Made by a program: the position numbers and the translations under genes. From assembly GCA_021805885.1 (NCBI GenBank), contig JAJZDR010000076.1, positions 1-9,329 of the forward strand: a DNA stretch of 9,329 bases. Direction: 5' to 3'. The notes beneath the pieces are model-generated. The model did no database searches. It was not told the origin of the DNA and saw nothing but the letters and a program-made list of their open reading frames with translations. Shown one piece after another: positions 1 to 5,931 of this stretch. Source of the stretch: a bacterium. Lineage in GTDB: Bacteria; Patescibacteria; Dojkabacteria; JAKAPS01; JAJZLI01. Every line of letters begins with the position of its first letter. The first letter of the stretch is position 1.

Positions 1-1154
1 AGACATATCTAGACACGGTGGTTCTAAAAAAGAATTATGGTCTTCCATTTTTCTCTCAACCAGTGGTTTCTGGGGATTACTCTTTTTTAGATACAGCTAA
101 TTATTTCCAGACCTATGGTGTCTCTAACCCTAACTATCAAGGTGCTACAGTCAAAATAGATAATAAAACTGGTAAGATTGTATGGAAAACACAATTTCCA
201 AATCTTGTTATGAATAACCCTTTGGTTTTATCTCAGTTAGGGATGGTTATTGTGAGCACAGGGAATGATGAGTTTTTTAAAACATCTAAAACTACATTCA
301 ATAGGGGAACAGGGTTAAGTGGAGTCTATGCTTTAGATATTAGTACCGGTAAAATACTTTGGAAATTTACGGTTACAAATGGTCAGAGGAAACCAACCCC
401 TGCATATAAAGATGGAGTAGTTTATACAATAGGAGGAAATAGGATGTTATATGCACTTGATGTTACTACTGGAAAAGTGTTATGGAGTCTTAATTATGGA
501 TCAATATCCTCTCAGGCATCTCCTTTACTAGTTGGAAATAATCTATATTTTGGAGGTTCCTATCCATATTATTTCTTTGATGTAAATGTACAAACACACC
601 AGATAGTATGGAAAAATAATTTTGGAAATATGGGTATTAATGGCGGACTTGATGATGTAATTCCTGCATATTCTAATGGATATATCTATACCGATGCTAC
701 AAAATTAGTTAATTATAAAACTAATTCTGGATATGAATATTTATATAAAATTAATGCTCAAACAGGGAGTATAGTATGGACGGTTCAGGAAGGTTACGGA
801 GTTTTGAATCTACCTAATGGAGCTCAAATGATAGGTAGTGTTCCTACAATAAGTGGTAATATGGTTTATGTAGGCTCTACTGCAACACAAAAGATTCTTG
901 CGGTAAATACAAATACAGGTAAAATAGTATGGTCTACTCATTCTGTTGGATTAAATAATAAGCCTTTTATCATTGTAGGCAATCTACTCTATTTTGATAA
1001 TGGTCTTGGTAATATTCAAGTCTATGATAAAAATACAGGTAAATATTTAGCTACTCGTACTACGGGAGGAAGGGTTGCAGTTGGAGGTCTATTTTATGCT
1101 AACGGTAAATTTTATGCAGATAACCTTTCTGGGGACTTCTATATATTCAAATAG
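1..1154 (+). CDS. PQQ-type beta-propeller repeat protein, 5' partial
   Basis: The frame is open from base 3 through the left edge, so the gene begins outside the window; the GTG at 18 is only an internal codon. About 384 codons are visible, ending at TAG. Seven beta-propeller motifs of the type D-x-x-TGK-I/V-x-W are seen, including NKTGKIVW, STGKILW, TTGKVLW, QTGSIVW and NTGKIVW, each preceded by hydrophobic strands such as GVYALD or MLYALD. This is the PQQ/BamB-like eight-bladed fold (established family knowledge). Such proteins are usually secreted or membrane-anchored and act as scaffolds or quinoprotein dehydrogenases. I see no residues that settle cofactor binding, and any signal peptide lies upstream of the window. 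Residues are rich in N, Y, T and G, as in exported proteins. Function beyond the fold is unknown. Confidence 0.85.
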   Translation, partial: TYLDTVVLKKNYGLPFFSQPVVSGDYSFLDTANYFQTYGVSNPNYQGATVKIDNKTGKIVWKTQFPNLVMNNPLVLSQLGMVIVSTGNDEFFKTSKTTFNRGTGLSGVYALDISTGKILWKFTVTNGQRKPTPAYKDGVVYTIGGNRMLYALDVTTGKVLWSLNYGSISSQASPLLVGNNLYFGGSYPYYFFDVNVQTHQIVWKNNFGNMGINGGLDDVIPAYSNGYIYTDATKLVNYKTNSGYEYLYKINAQTGSIVWTVQEGYGVLNLPNGAQMIGSVPTISGNMVYVGSTATQKILAVNTNTGKIVWSTHSVGLNNKPFIIVGNLLYFDNGLGNIQVYDKNTGKYLATRTTGGRVAVGGLFYANGKFYADNLSGDFYIFK

Positions 1155-1213
1155 GCCTATTGTTTTATAGATACCTTGTACATTAATACTCTGTTGTGTA
1201 ATAATTATATCTA

Positions 1214-1699
1214 ATGAGAGACATAAAAATAGATTGGATCCAAAGGACCTCGGTCCAAAGGTATATAATTTTATATTTTCTTTTGAATATTCTTGTATCT
1301 ATTTTCACTGGAATTTTTTATCAGACTACAATACTATCTGAAATACTATATTATTTCATGATTGCCATTTCAATACTCTTTTTTATCTATTTTGGTTTCT
1401 ATTTTAAAAAATATATTAAAATGGAACCTTATTTATATGCTTTCTTAGTGATTTTTGCAACCAAAATACTTGGTTTTGTCACAATAGTATTCATTGATTC
1501 ATATACAGAGCCTTGGGTTTATTTTTCTAATTTATATTATTCAATAAATCATAAGAGTATAGCATCAATATCTCAAGCAGCTTTCTATGGGCAAATATCT
1601 GTATCGTTTATATTAGACCTAGTTATTTTAACTGTATTTTATCTAGCTTTCGTATATATGGGTGCTAAAATCCATGAATATACAAAAGCTAAGATCTAA
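1214..1699 (+). CDS. Four-helix membrane protein of unknown function (copy 1)
   Basis: A 161-residue protein with four predicted membrane segments near residues 17-36, 44-64, 73-94 and 127-149, and a basic C-terminal tail. The loop between helices 3 and 4 carries D-S-Y-T-E-P-W-V-Y (95-103). I do not recognise a named family. It is a paralogue of the next gene: both have the same four-helix plan, the D-x-x-T-x-P-W-[VI]-Y motif at the end of helix 3, a polar loop of similar length, and a closing F-x-Y-[MI]-GA motif after helix 4. The ATG at 1214 has no Shine-Dalgarno upstream. A palindromic element is read as part of the N-terminal tail (WIQRTSVQR), and another repeat cluster begins at the stop codon. 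It lies 59 bases after the propeller gene. Function cannot be assigned. Confidence 0.75.
   Translation: MRDIKIDWIQRTSVQRYIILYFLLNILVSIFTGIFYQTTILSEILYYFMIAISILFFIYFGFYFKKYIKMEPYLYAFLVIFATKILGFVTIVFIDSYTEPWVYFSNLYYSINHKSIASISQAAFYGQISVSFILDLVILTVFYLAFVYMGAKIHEYTKAKI
1234..1256. repeat. GRRYCNNGRYYC palindromic element, copy in ORF at 1214
   Basis: TTGGATCCAA (1234-1243) is a perfect 10-base palindrome. It is followed by GGACC-TC-GGTCC (1245-1256), which has five-base complementary arms around a two-base centre, and then by AAAGG. The element is translated as part of the N-terminal tail ahead of the first membrane helix. Confidence 0.6.
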
Positions 1700-1740
1700 G
1701 ATCTAGATCTTGGAATCCAGATTCCGGATTCAGATTCTAA
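1698..1740. repeat. Palindromic repeat cluster, three units, intergenic
   Basis: AAGATCTAGATCTT (1698-1711) is a perfect 14-base palindrome that begins within the TAA stop of the preceding gene. Next is GGAATC-CA-GATTCC (1712-1725), with six-base arms, then a decayed unit, GGATTCAGATTCTAA (1726-1740). The three units abut at about 14-15 base spacing and fill most of the 69-base gap between the two paralogous membrane genes. There is no T-run after the dyads, so a simple intrinsic terminator is not supported. Confidence 0.75.
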
Positions 1741-1768
1741 ATAATTTATAAATTTATCTAATTATGCT

Positions 1769-2281
1769 ATGTCAAGGGAATTGGTTCCAATAAAATTATA
1801 TGGTTTAGGATTTGTAATTGTATACTTAATCTTAACTTTAATAGATGATATTTTATATAAGACAATAGTCCCAGATATAATTTCTCTGTTTATACTTATA
1901 GGATTTATACTATTTTTTGTATATGCTGGACATCTTATGCAAAAAGCTAAGTTTTCTATGAAGGCTATTATATTTTTTGCAGCCTTTCTAAACCTTATAG
2001 CAGGAATACTTGGAACACTTTTAACTTTTATAATAGATCTTATGACACACCCTTGGATATATCAAAATCAAGTAATAAAAAATAACCAACATCTATTTAA
2101 ATCTCAAGGTATTCCAATAACCTATCTTACTCAGTCATCATATTTTTTTGAAATGATGATACTATTTATATTATCTACTATATTATCAATGGCATTTGGT
2201 ATATTGTTTATATATATTGGTGCATATTTTGAGAAAGCTAGGGGTAAAAGGGAATTAGAATTATCTAAAAGAACTATTTAA
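1769..2281 (+). CDS. Four-helix membrane protein of unknown function (copy 2)
   Basis: A 170-residue protein with hydrophobic segments near residues 12-28, 38-57, 64-89 and 126-150. The motif D-L-M-T-H-P-W-I-Y (90-98) ends helix 3, and F-I-Y-I-G-A-Y-F-E-K-A follows helix 4. Layout and motifs match the upstream gene, so the two look like a diverged tandem duplication. The C-terminus is charged (ARGKRELELSKRTI). The ATG at 1769 is preferred; no Shine-Dalgarno is visible. An imperfect dyad, GGAATTGGTTCC (1777-1788), lies just inside the start and may be a decayed member of the repeat family. The gene converges on the exonuclease gene and their 3' ends overlap by eight bases. I do not recognise the family. 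Confidence 0.75.
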   Translation: MSRELVPIKLYGLGFVIVYLILTLIDDILYKTIVPDIISLFILIGFILFFVYAGHLMQKAKFSMKAIIFFAAFLNLIAGILGTLLTFIIDLMTHPWIYQNQVIKNNQHLFKSQGIPITYLTQSSYFFEMMILFILSTILSMAFGILFIYIGAYFEKARGKRELELSKRTI

Positions 2282-2870
2282 TATAGTATGGTATTTTAAT
2301 TTTTTTAAATTCTTCAAGTAAGTTTTTATGTAATATTAACCGCGACAATGCTTCTGCCTCCATTTTAGCACCCATAAGCCCATTATGAGGATTGGGTTCT
2401 TCTTGAAGTCCCACATATCTAAATATGACATTAGATGTTAAATGAAGTTTATTAGTATCAATCTTATTTTGAGATTCTATGTTTTTCATTATTTTTGCAT
2501 AACATATAGAATGTAGATCAATTATTCTATGTCCGAATGTAGGCTTTATATTACATTTGTTATATGAATATGTTAAAAAGCTAGTATCAAAAAATGGATT
2601 ATGACCTCCTATGAGGTCATTCCCATTTTGACTATCAATCCACCTTGCGAATTCTACAATAAGTTCATTGTGAGATTTTTTATTATTTTCTAAATACTCT
2701 TTTGAAAAACCATTAATTGAAAGTGCTTGGTCATTCACAGATGCACCTTCCCATGGTCTACACTCTCCATAAAACTGTTCTTTGGGGTTTTCAAAATTTA
2801 CTGCCCCTATACTAACTATAGAGTTTTTTCTTGGGTTTAGACCTGTAGTTTCAACATCTACTACTATCAT
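2274..2870 (-). CDS. DnaQ-like (DEDDh) 3'-5' exonuclease, last catalytic Asp absent
   Basis: A 198-residue single-domain protein of the DnaQ/RNase T-like exonuclease fold. Exo I is VDVETTGL with D5 and E7. Exo II is GGHNPFFDTSFL with D95. HRIIDLHSI (114-122) follows as in the family. Exo III reads P-H162-N-G-L-M-G167-A-K-M-E-A-E-A. The family norm is H-x4-D, so the metal-binding Asp is replaced by Gly (GGT where GAT would give Asp). Known members trim 3' ends of DNA or RNA using two metal ions. This one may be weak, may use another acidic residue such as E171, or may belong to a subfamily in which G is normal. It is the last gene of a minus-strand group, 11 bases after the YbjQ gene. The substrate is unknown. 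Confidence 0.85.
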   Translation of the reverse strand: MIVVDVETTGLNPRKNSIVSIGAVNFENPKEQFYGECRPWEGASVNDQALSINGFSKEYLENNKKSHNELIVEFARWIDSQNGNDLIGGHNPFFDTSFLTYSYNKCNIKPTFGHRIIDLHSICYAKIMKNIESQNKIDTNKLHLTSNVIFRYVGLQEEPNPHNGLMGAKMEAEALSRLILHKNLLEEFKKIKIPYYIK

Positions 2871-2881
2871 GGAGTATAAAA

Positions 2882-3226
2882 TTATATCTTTGTAATTTTA
2901 ACTGCTGTACCATAACAAAGTACTTCAGATATACCTTGGGATATTTCATTAGTGTCATATCTCATACCTATTATCCCATCTGCTCCAAGGGATTTTGCAT
3001 GCTCACACATAAGATTATATGTATCATCTCTAGCCTTTTCACACATATTGGTATATATAGTTATGTTTCCTCCAAATAAAGTTTGTAACCCTGCTCCTAA
3101 ATTGCCTACAATACTTCTTGATCTTACAATAATGCCTTTTACTACTCCAAGATCTTCAGTTACCTTATATCCATGTAATTTAAATGTTGTTGTAACCATT
3201 TTGTGATCAAAATTTGAATTTTGCAT
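2882..3226 (-). CDS. YbjQ/UPF0145 family protein
   Basis: A 114-residue protein matching the YbjQ (UPF0145, DUF74) family: VTTTFKLHGYKVTEDLGVVKG near the N-terminus, then VRSRSIVGNLGAGLQTLFGG, a helix with CEKARDDTYNLM, SLGADGIIGMRYD, and a closing strand ending GTAVKI. Length is close to the family norm of a little over 100 residues. The family forms small pentameric assemblies and has been called heavy-metal-binding, but its role is not established. I chose the ATG at 3226; a second ATG at 3199 (residue 10) is possible. The gene sits 70 bases downstream of the ATP-grasp gene and 11 bases upstream of the exonuclease gene, all on the same strand, so co-transcription is likely. The + strand frame at 2952-3206 is its shadow. 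Confidence 0.85.
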   Translation of the reverse strand: MQNSNFDHKMVTTTFKLHGYKVTEDLGVVKGIIVRSRSIVGNLGAGLQTLFGGNITIYTNMCEKARDDTYNLMCEHAKSLGADGIIGMRYDTNEISQGISEVLCYGTAVKITKI

Positions 3227-3296
3227 AATTTTATATCTATAAATTAATCAATCTAATTGTATTCCTTTTTGATTTTTATTTAAATAGAATTGTAGG

Positions 3297-4181
3297 TTAG
3301 TTTTTACTATAATTATATCTTTTTTCTGCAAGGGATATAATCTCATAGGGGACATTAATACCCGTAACTTTAATAAATTCTAAAAAAATAGGAGACCTAT
3401 TTATCTCAAGTATATAGTAATCTTGTCTATTATCAGTAGATTTTAGTCCAGTAAATCTAGATCCTAAAACAATATCTATACCACCTATATCAAAAGATGA
3501 TATTTCCATACATTGTTTTGCAATTTTAAGCTCCTCTTTATTTAGCCTTAAAGGCATTCCAGTAGCTCCTTGAGCAATATTTTTTACAAATTTGTTATCA
3601 TTTATCTTTAGCATTCCAATATTTAATATTTTGTCTCCTACAAATATAATACGAATTTCTTTCTCAACCTTTATATACTCCTGCATCATAAATGTTATAC
3701 CACTATTGTCTTTTAATATCTTTATAGTTTCACTTTGGTCTTTTACTACATAGGCATTTCTACCTTTCTTACCATAAGTATCTTTTAAAACAGCTGGATA
3801 TTTAAAATTATAGATGTCATTTTTTTGTGGTGATAATATAAACGATGGTATGTTAAATTTAGGATTTTTTAACACGGTTGTAATGTTCTTCATACCTATA
3901 CTTGGAAGGTTCATATCTTGATCTATAAAAACCTTATTATGCAGCTTTAAGTAAGAAGCTATTGTCACAGCAAAATCATTTTTTATAATCCTAAATATAT
4001 ATATATCATATGATAGAAAGTTATTAGAAAGAATGCTTTCTACAGAGATAGACGATCCATTATATTTTATAGATACTTGATTTTTAGATACAATATCTAC
4101 AATATGTTCTCTTTTAATAGCTTCTGTATATATAAGGTTTGTTTGAATTGATTTTTTATTTCCTATTATTAATATTCTCAT
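3297..4181 (-). CDS. RimK-like ATP-grasp ligase
   Basis: A 294-residue protein. The start is taken as the ATG at 4181, giving MRILIIGNK, a typical Rossmann-like opening; the longer frame from a TTG at 4208 adds nine unlikely residues. ATP-grasp signatures: P-A-V-L-K-D-T-Y-G-K-K-G-R (129-141) for nucleotide binding, Q-E-Y-I (167-170), E-K-E-I-R-I-I-F-V-G-D (173-183), G-G-I-D-I-V (233-238) and E-I-N-R-S-P (259-264), where the Glu and Asn bind Mg. RimK-type enzymes join an amino acid to a carboxylate using ATP (established); the substrate here is unknown. Residues 240-254 between the last two motifs look inserted and are encoded by two 15-base repeat units. The 3' end is 70 bases from the YbjQ gene; the 5' side faces the mraZ regulatory region. 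Confidence 0.85.
   Translation of the reverse strand: MRILIIGNKKSIQTNLIYTEAIKREHIVDIVSKNQVSIKYNGSSISVESILSNNFLSYDIYIFRIIKNDFAVTIASYLKLHNKVFIDQDMNLPSIGMKNITTVLKNPKFNIPSFILSPQKNDIYNFKYPAVLKDTYGKKGRNAYVVKDQSETIKILKDNSGITFMMQEYIKVEKEIRIIFVGDKILNIGMLKINDNKFVKNIAQGATGMPLRLNKEELKIAKQCMEISSFDIGGIDIVLGSRFTGLKSTDNRQDYYILEINRSPIFLEFIKVTGINVPYEIISLAEKRYNYSKN
3438..3464. repeat. Two 15-base-spaced repeat units inside the ATP-grasp gene
   Basis: Read on the minus strand, the units start GGATCTAGATTT (3464-3453) and GGACTAAAATCT (3449-3438), each followed by ACT, exactly 15 bases apart. The first is one base from the perfect family core at its last position; the second is decayed. They encode GSRFT-GLKST, a loop between two conserved ATP-grasp motifs. 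Confidence 0.5.
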
Positions 4182-4218
4182 AATCCTATTATCCCATAAA
4201 AAATACAATAATAAAATT

Positions 4219-4263
4219 TTAGGATCTAGATCCTAAGGATCTAGATTCCAGATACTATCTAAA
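4219..4263. repeat. Palindromic repeat cluster in divergent intergenic region
   Basis: TTAGGATCTAGATCCTAA (4219-4236) is a perfect 18-base palindrome, the longest in the window. Fifteen bases on from its core (4222) comes GGATCTAGATTCC (4237-4249), then a weak third unit, GATACTATCTAAA (4251-4263). The cluster lies just upstream of the ATP-grasp start and about 50 bases upstream of the mraZ promoter. It closely parallels the three-unit cluster at 1698-1740, including the TCTAAAT ending. Confidence 0.8.
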
Positions 4264-4309
4264 TTAATGTAGGTATTTATTTATATTTAAAGCATTTTTT
4301 AAAGGTTGC

Positions 4310-4338
4310 TTGACACAAATTACTATAAGTATTACATT
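4310..4338 (+). promoter_or_regulatory. Sigma70-type promoter for the mraZ operon
   Basis: A perfect -35 box, TTGACA (4310-4315), is followed after 17 bases by TACATT (4333-4338), a four-of-six match to the -10 consensus. Transcription would start near 4345, just before the first MraZ box and about 60 bases before the mraZ start. This is the best promoter match seen in the window. Confidence 0.6.
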
Positions 4339-4352
4339 AATGATTAATGTTG

Positions 4353-4377
4353 GTGGTTGAAAGTGGTGATGGGTGGT
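4353..4377 (+). promoter_or_regulatory. MraZ operator: three GTGGT boxes, 10-base period
   Basis: GTGGT occurs at 4353-4357, 4363-4367 and 4373-4377, exactly one helical turn apart. MraZ proteins are known to bind short direct repeats rich in TGGG or GTGG with 10-base spacing upstream of their own gene; the middle box reads AAAGTGG as in the mycoplasma sites. The boxes lie between the predicted transcription start and mraZ, which fits repression of the operon by its first product. Confidence 0.8.
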
Positions 4378-4404
4378 TTTTATAATTTAATAAAAATAAA
4401 AAAT

Positions 4405-4878
4405 ATGTTAATAGGAGAATTTAGTGCAAAGTTACAAGATAAAAACAGAACTTCCCTGCCGAAGAAATTTAGATCAGAAACTGGGGATAAGTTAATTATA
4501 TCTAAAGGATATGAAGATTGTCTTCTAGTAATACCATTTTCAAAATGGGACTTGATGATAAAAGATATCACAAATAAGCCTTTTACCATAGGAAGTGCTA
4601 GAGATACAGCAAGATTTATCTTAGGTTCTGCCCAAGAAGTATCTTTGGATGATCAAGGAAGATTTGTTATACCACAAAGCCTAATCAGCCATGCAGAACT
4701 TAGTGAGGATATATCATTTATTGGTCTTATAAATTGGGTTGAAATATGGAATGAGGCAAGGTGGAAGGAGAGAGAAAACTTTTTAAGAACTAATAGTTCT
4801 AATATTGCAGATGCATTAAATGGAATTAATGTATCAGGGAATCTAGATTCAAGGAACCTAGGTTCAAAGTATGAATAA
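4405..4878 (+). CDS. mraZ: Transcriptional regulator MraZ
   Basis: A 157-residue protein with the two AbrB-like half-domains of MraZ. The first carries D12-K-N-R15 with P19 and R23 (family D-x-K-G-R; Asn replaces the usual Gly). The second has SLDDQGRFVIP (80-90), followed by G107-L-I-N-W-V-E-I-W. The start is the ATG at 4405, giving MLIGEF as in the family. A longer frame from a TTG at 4357 would translate through the operator and is rejected. MraZ forms a ring-like oligomer that binds GTGG/TGGG repeats upstream of its gene and usually represses the division and cell-wall operon. The C-terminal tail (SGNLDSRNLGSKYE) is encoded by two palindromic repeat units and lies beyond the conserved fold. 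The next gene starts after six bases. Confidence 0.95.
   Translation: MLIGEFSAKLQDKNRTSLPKKFRSETGDKLIISKGYEDCLLVIPFSKWDLMIKDITNKPFTIGSARDTARFILGSAQEVSLDDQGRFVIPQSLISHAELSEDISFIGLINWVEIWNEARWKERENFLRTNSSNIADALNGINVSGNLDSRNLGSKYE
4786..4800. repeat. Inverted repeat in mraZ 3' part, possible repeat relative
   Basis: AGAACTA-A-TAGTTCT has seven-base perfect arms around one base. It does not have the CNNG centre of the main family, but it contains GAAC/GTTC half-sites, is 15 bases long, and lies in the same non-conserved C-terminal part of mraZ. It may be a variant or a coincidence. Confidence 0.35.
4839..4865. repeat. Tandem palindromic units in the mraZ tail
   Basis: GAATCTAGATTC (4839-4850) and GAACCTAGGTTC (4854-4865) are both perfect 12-base palindromes, spaced by exactly 15 bases and separated by AAG, with AAAG following. 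The two differ at symmetric positions (T/A changed to C/G in both arms). They encode NLDSR-NLGSK near the MraZ C-terminus. Confidence 0.85.
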
Positions 4879-4884
4879 ACCGTT

Positions 4885-5931
4885 ATGAATAATTATCATA
4901 ACAGTGTCCTTTTACAACAAGTTTTAGATAATCTAGGTATTTATACCATTGGTATGAATATCACTGATATTAGTGAAGAAAGGATATACATAGATATGAC
5001 TCTTGGAGGTGGAGGGGTAAGTTTAAAGATTATAGAAAATCTACAAAAAGGTATAGATGAAGGTAGTTTTAAAAAAGGTACTCTAATATCTATCGATGTT
5101 GATAATGATGCTTGTTTGAATTTTAAAAAATTCCTAGATAAGCATTTTAAAAATATCAAATATATGGATACGTATATTGCAGTAGGTAATATTAAAGTAT
5201 ATATAATAAACTCAAATTTCAGAGATATTAAGTCTATTCTTTCAGATATTAATATAGAGAGTAATGTAAATGGTATAGTCTATGATCTTGGACTCTCTAG
5301 CTTTCAGATTGATAACAATGATAAAGGTTTCTCATATAGTGAGAATTCAGATCTTGATATGAGGATGGATAAAAATTTGAAAGTTAAAGCTTCTGATCTA
5401 CTAAATGGACTATATGAGGATGAGCTTTATAATATTTTTATAAAATATGGAGAAGAGCCATTCTCTAGAATCATTGCTAAAAATATTATAAAAAAACGTA
5501 AGGAAAAGGAGATTGTAACATCAGATGAACTAGTTAAAATAATTAGTTCTAGTGTGAAGATACCATTAAAGAGGGACCTAGGTCCAAGAAATAAAGCTTA
5601 TCTCTATCACCATGTATCAAGGATATTTCAGGCATTAAGAATAGCAGTCAACGATGAGTTGGGCGCTTTATTTGATTCACTGCACCAAGTGCCAGAAATC
5701 CTTGAATGTGGGGGTAGGGTAGAAATAATATCTTTCCATTCACTGGAAGATAGGATAGTAAAGAATTTTTTTAAGGGAACCAGTTCCAAAGGAACCAGTT
5801 CTAAGGAATTTATAAGTTTATATAAAAAACCTATTATTCCAGATACGGCAGAGATTGAAAAAAATAACAGAGCAAGATCTGCAAAATTAAGAGTATATGA
5901 ATATACAGGACCTAGGTCCACAGGCATATGA
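4885..5931 (+). CDS. rsmH: 16S rRNA (cytosine-N4) methyltransferase RsmH
   Basis: A 348-residue enzyme that methylates N4 of the cytosine equivalent to E. coli C1402 in 16S rRNA, using S-adenosylmethionine. Motifs in order: HNSVLL (5-10), the SAM-binding D37-M-T-L-G-G-G-G (37-44), I-D-V-D (70-73), D134-L-G-L-S-S, L-D-M-R-M-D (157-162), Y-G-E-E-P-F-S-R-I-I-A (188-198), F-Q-A-L-R-I-A-V-N-D-E-L (248-259), S-F-H-S-L-E-D-R (283-290) and N-R-A-R-S-A-K-L-R (328-336). It is somewhat longer than typical members (about 310). The extra residues include three repeat-encoded stretches: RDLGPRN near 230-236, GTSSKGTSSK at 298-307 and GPRST near the end. The TGA stop overlaps the next start as ATGA, suggesting translational coupling with ftsL. 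Confidence 0.97.
   Translation: MNNYHNSVLLQQVLDNLGIYTIGMNITDISEERIYIDMTLGGGGVSLKIIENLQKGIDEGSFKKGTLISIDVDNDACLNFKKFLDKHFKNIKYMDTYIAVGNIKVYIINSNFRDIKSILSDINIESNVNGIVYDLGLSSFQIDNNDKGFSYSENSDLDMRMDKNLKVKASDLLNGLYEDELYNIFIKYGEEPFSRIIAKNIIKKRKEKEIVTSDELVKIISSSVKIPLKRDLGPRNKAYLYHHVSRIFQALRIAVNDELGALFDSLHQVPEILECGGRVEIISFHSLEDRIVKNFFKGTSSKGTSSKEFISLYKKPIIPDTAEIEKNNRARSAKLRVYEYTGPRSTGI
5574..5585. repeat. Perfect palindrome GGACCTAGGTCC in rsmH
   Basis: A 12-base perfect member of the GRRYCTAGRYYC class, followed by AAG. It encodes DLGP, in a stretch just before the conserved RIFQALR motif where RsmH proteins vary in length. Confidence 0.8.
5776..5805. repeat. Tandem 15-base palindromic units in rsmH
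   Basis: GGAAC-CA-GTTCC with AAA (5776-5790) is followed directly by GGAACCAGTTCT with AAG (5791-5805). The copies differ at two of 15 bases, which makes this the clearest recent tandem duplication in the window. They encode GTSSK-GTSSK after the conserved FHSLEDRIVK motif. Confidence 0.85.
5908..5919. repeat. Perfect palindrome GGACCTAGGTCC at the rsmH 3' end
   Basis: Identical in core to the copy at 5574. It encodes GPRS close to the RsmH C-terminus and lies nine bases before the ftsL start codon, so a hairpin here could affect ftsL translation. Confidence 0.8.

Noticed and set aside
18..20. GTG at 18 as the start of the propeller gene, and TTG at 9295 as the start of the surface protein
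   Set aside because: Both frames remain open to the window edge, so these are internal codons of truncated genes.
1150..1161. AATAGGCCTATT after the propeller gene as an intrinsic terminator
   Set aside because: It has no loop, a weak stem and no proper T-run; it is a short palindrome over the stop codon that does not match the repeat family.
1176..1204. TTGTAC-N17-TAATAA as a promoter for the gene at 1214
   Set aside because: The -10 match is weak (three of six) in AT-rich sequence, so it is not listed as a feature.
4182..4208. TTG at 4208 as start of the ATP-grasp gene
   Set aside because: The added residues do not fit the family; the ATG at 4181 begins directly with the Rossmann-like strand.
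4357..4404. Longer mraZ start at TTG 4357
   Set aside because: It would translate through two of the three GTGGT operator boxes and add 16 residues foreign to MraZ; the ATG at 4405 gives the family-like N-terminus.
5628..5927. Minus-strand open frame opposite rsmH, and other short frames at 2952, 4380, 4941, 7422, 7484 and 7802
   Set aside because: They are shadows of conserved genes with no family-like sequence.
5929..5931. TGA read as glycine (as in some CPR lineages)
   Set aside because: Long conserved genes contain no in-frame TGA at Gly positions, and TGA falls at natural ends of rsmH and the last gene.
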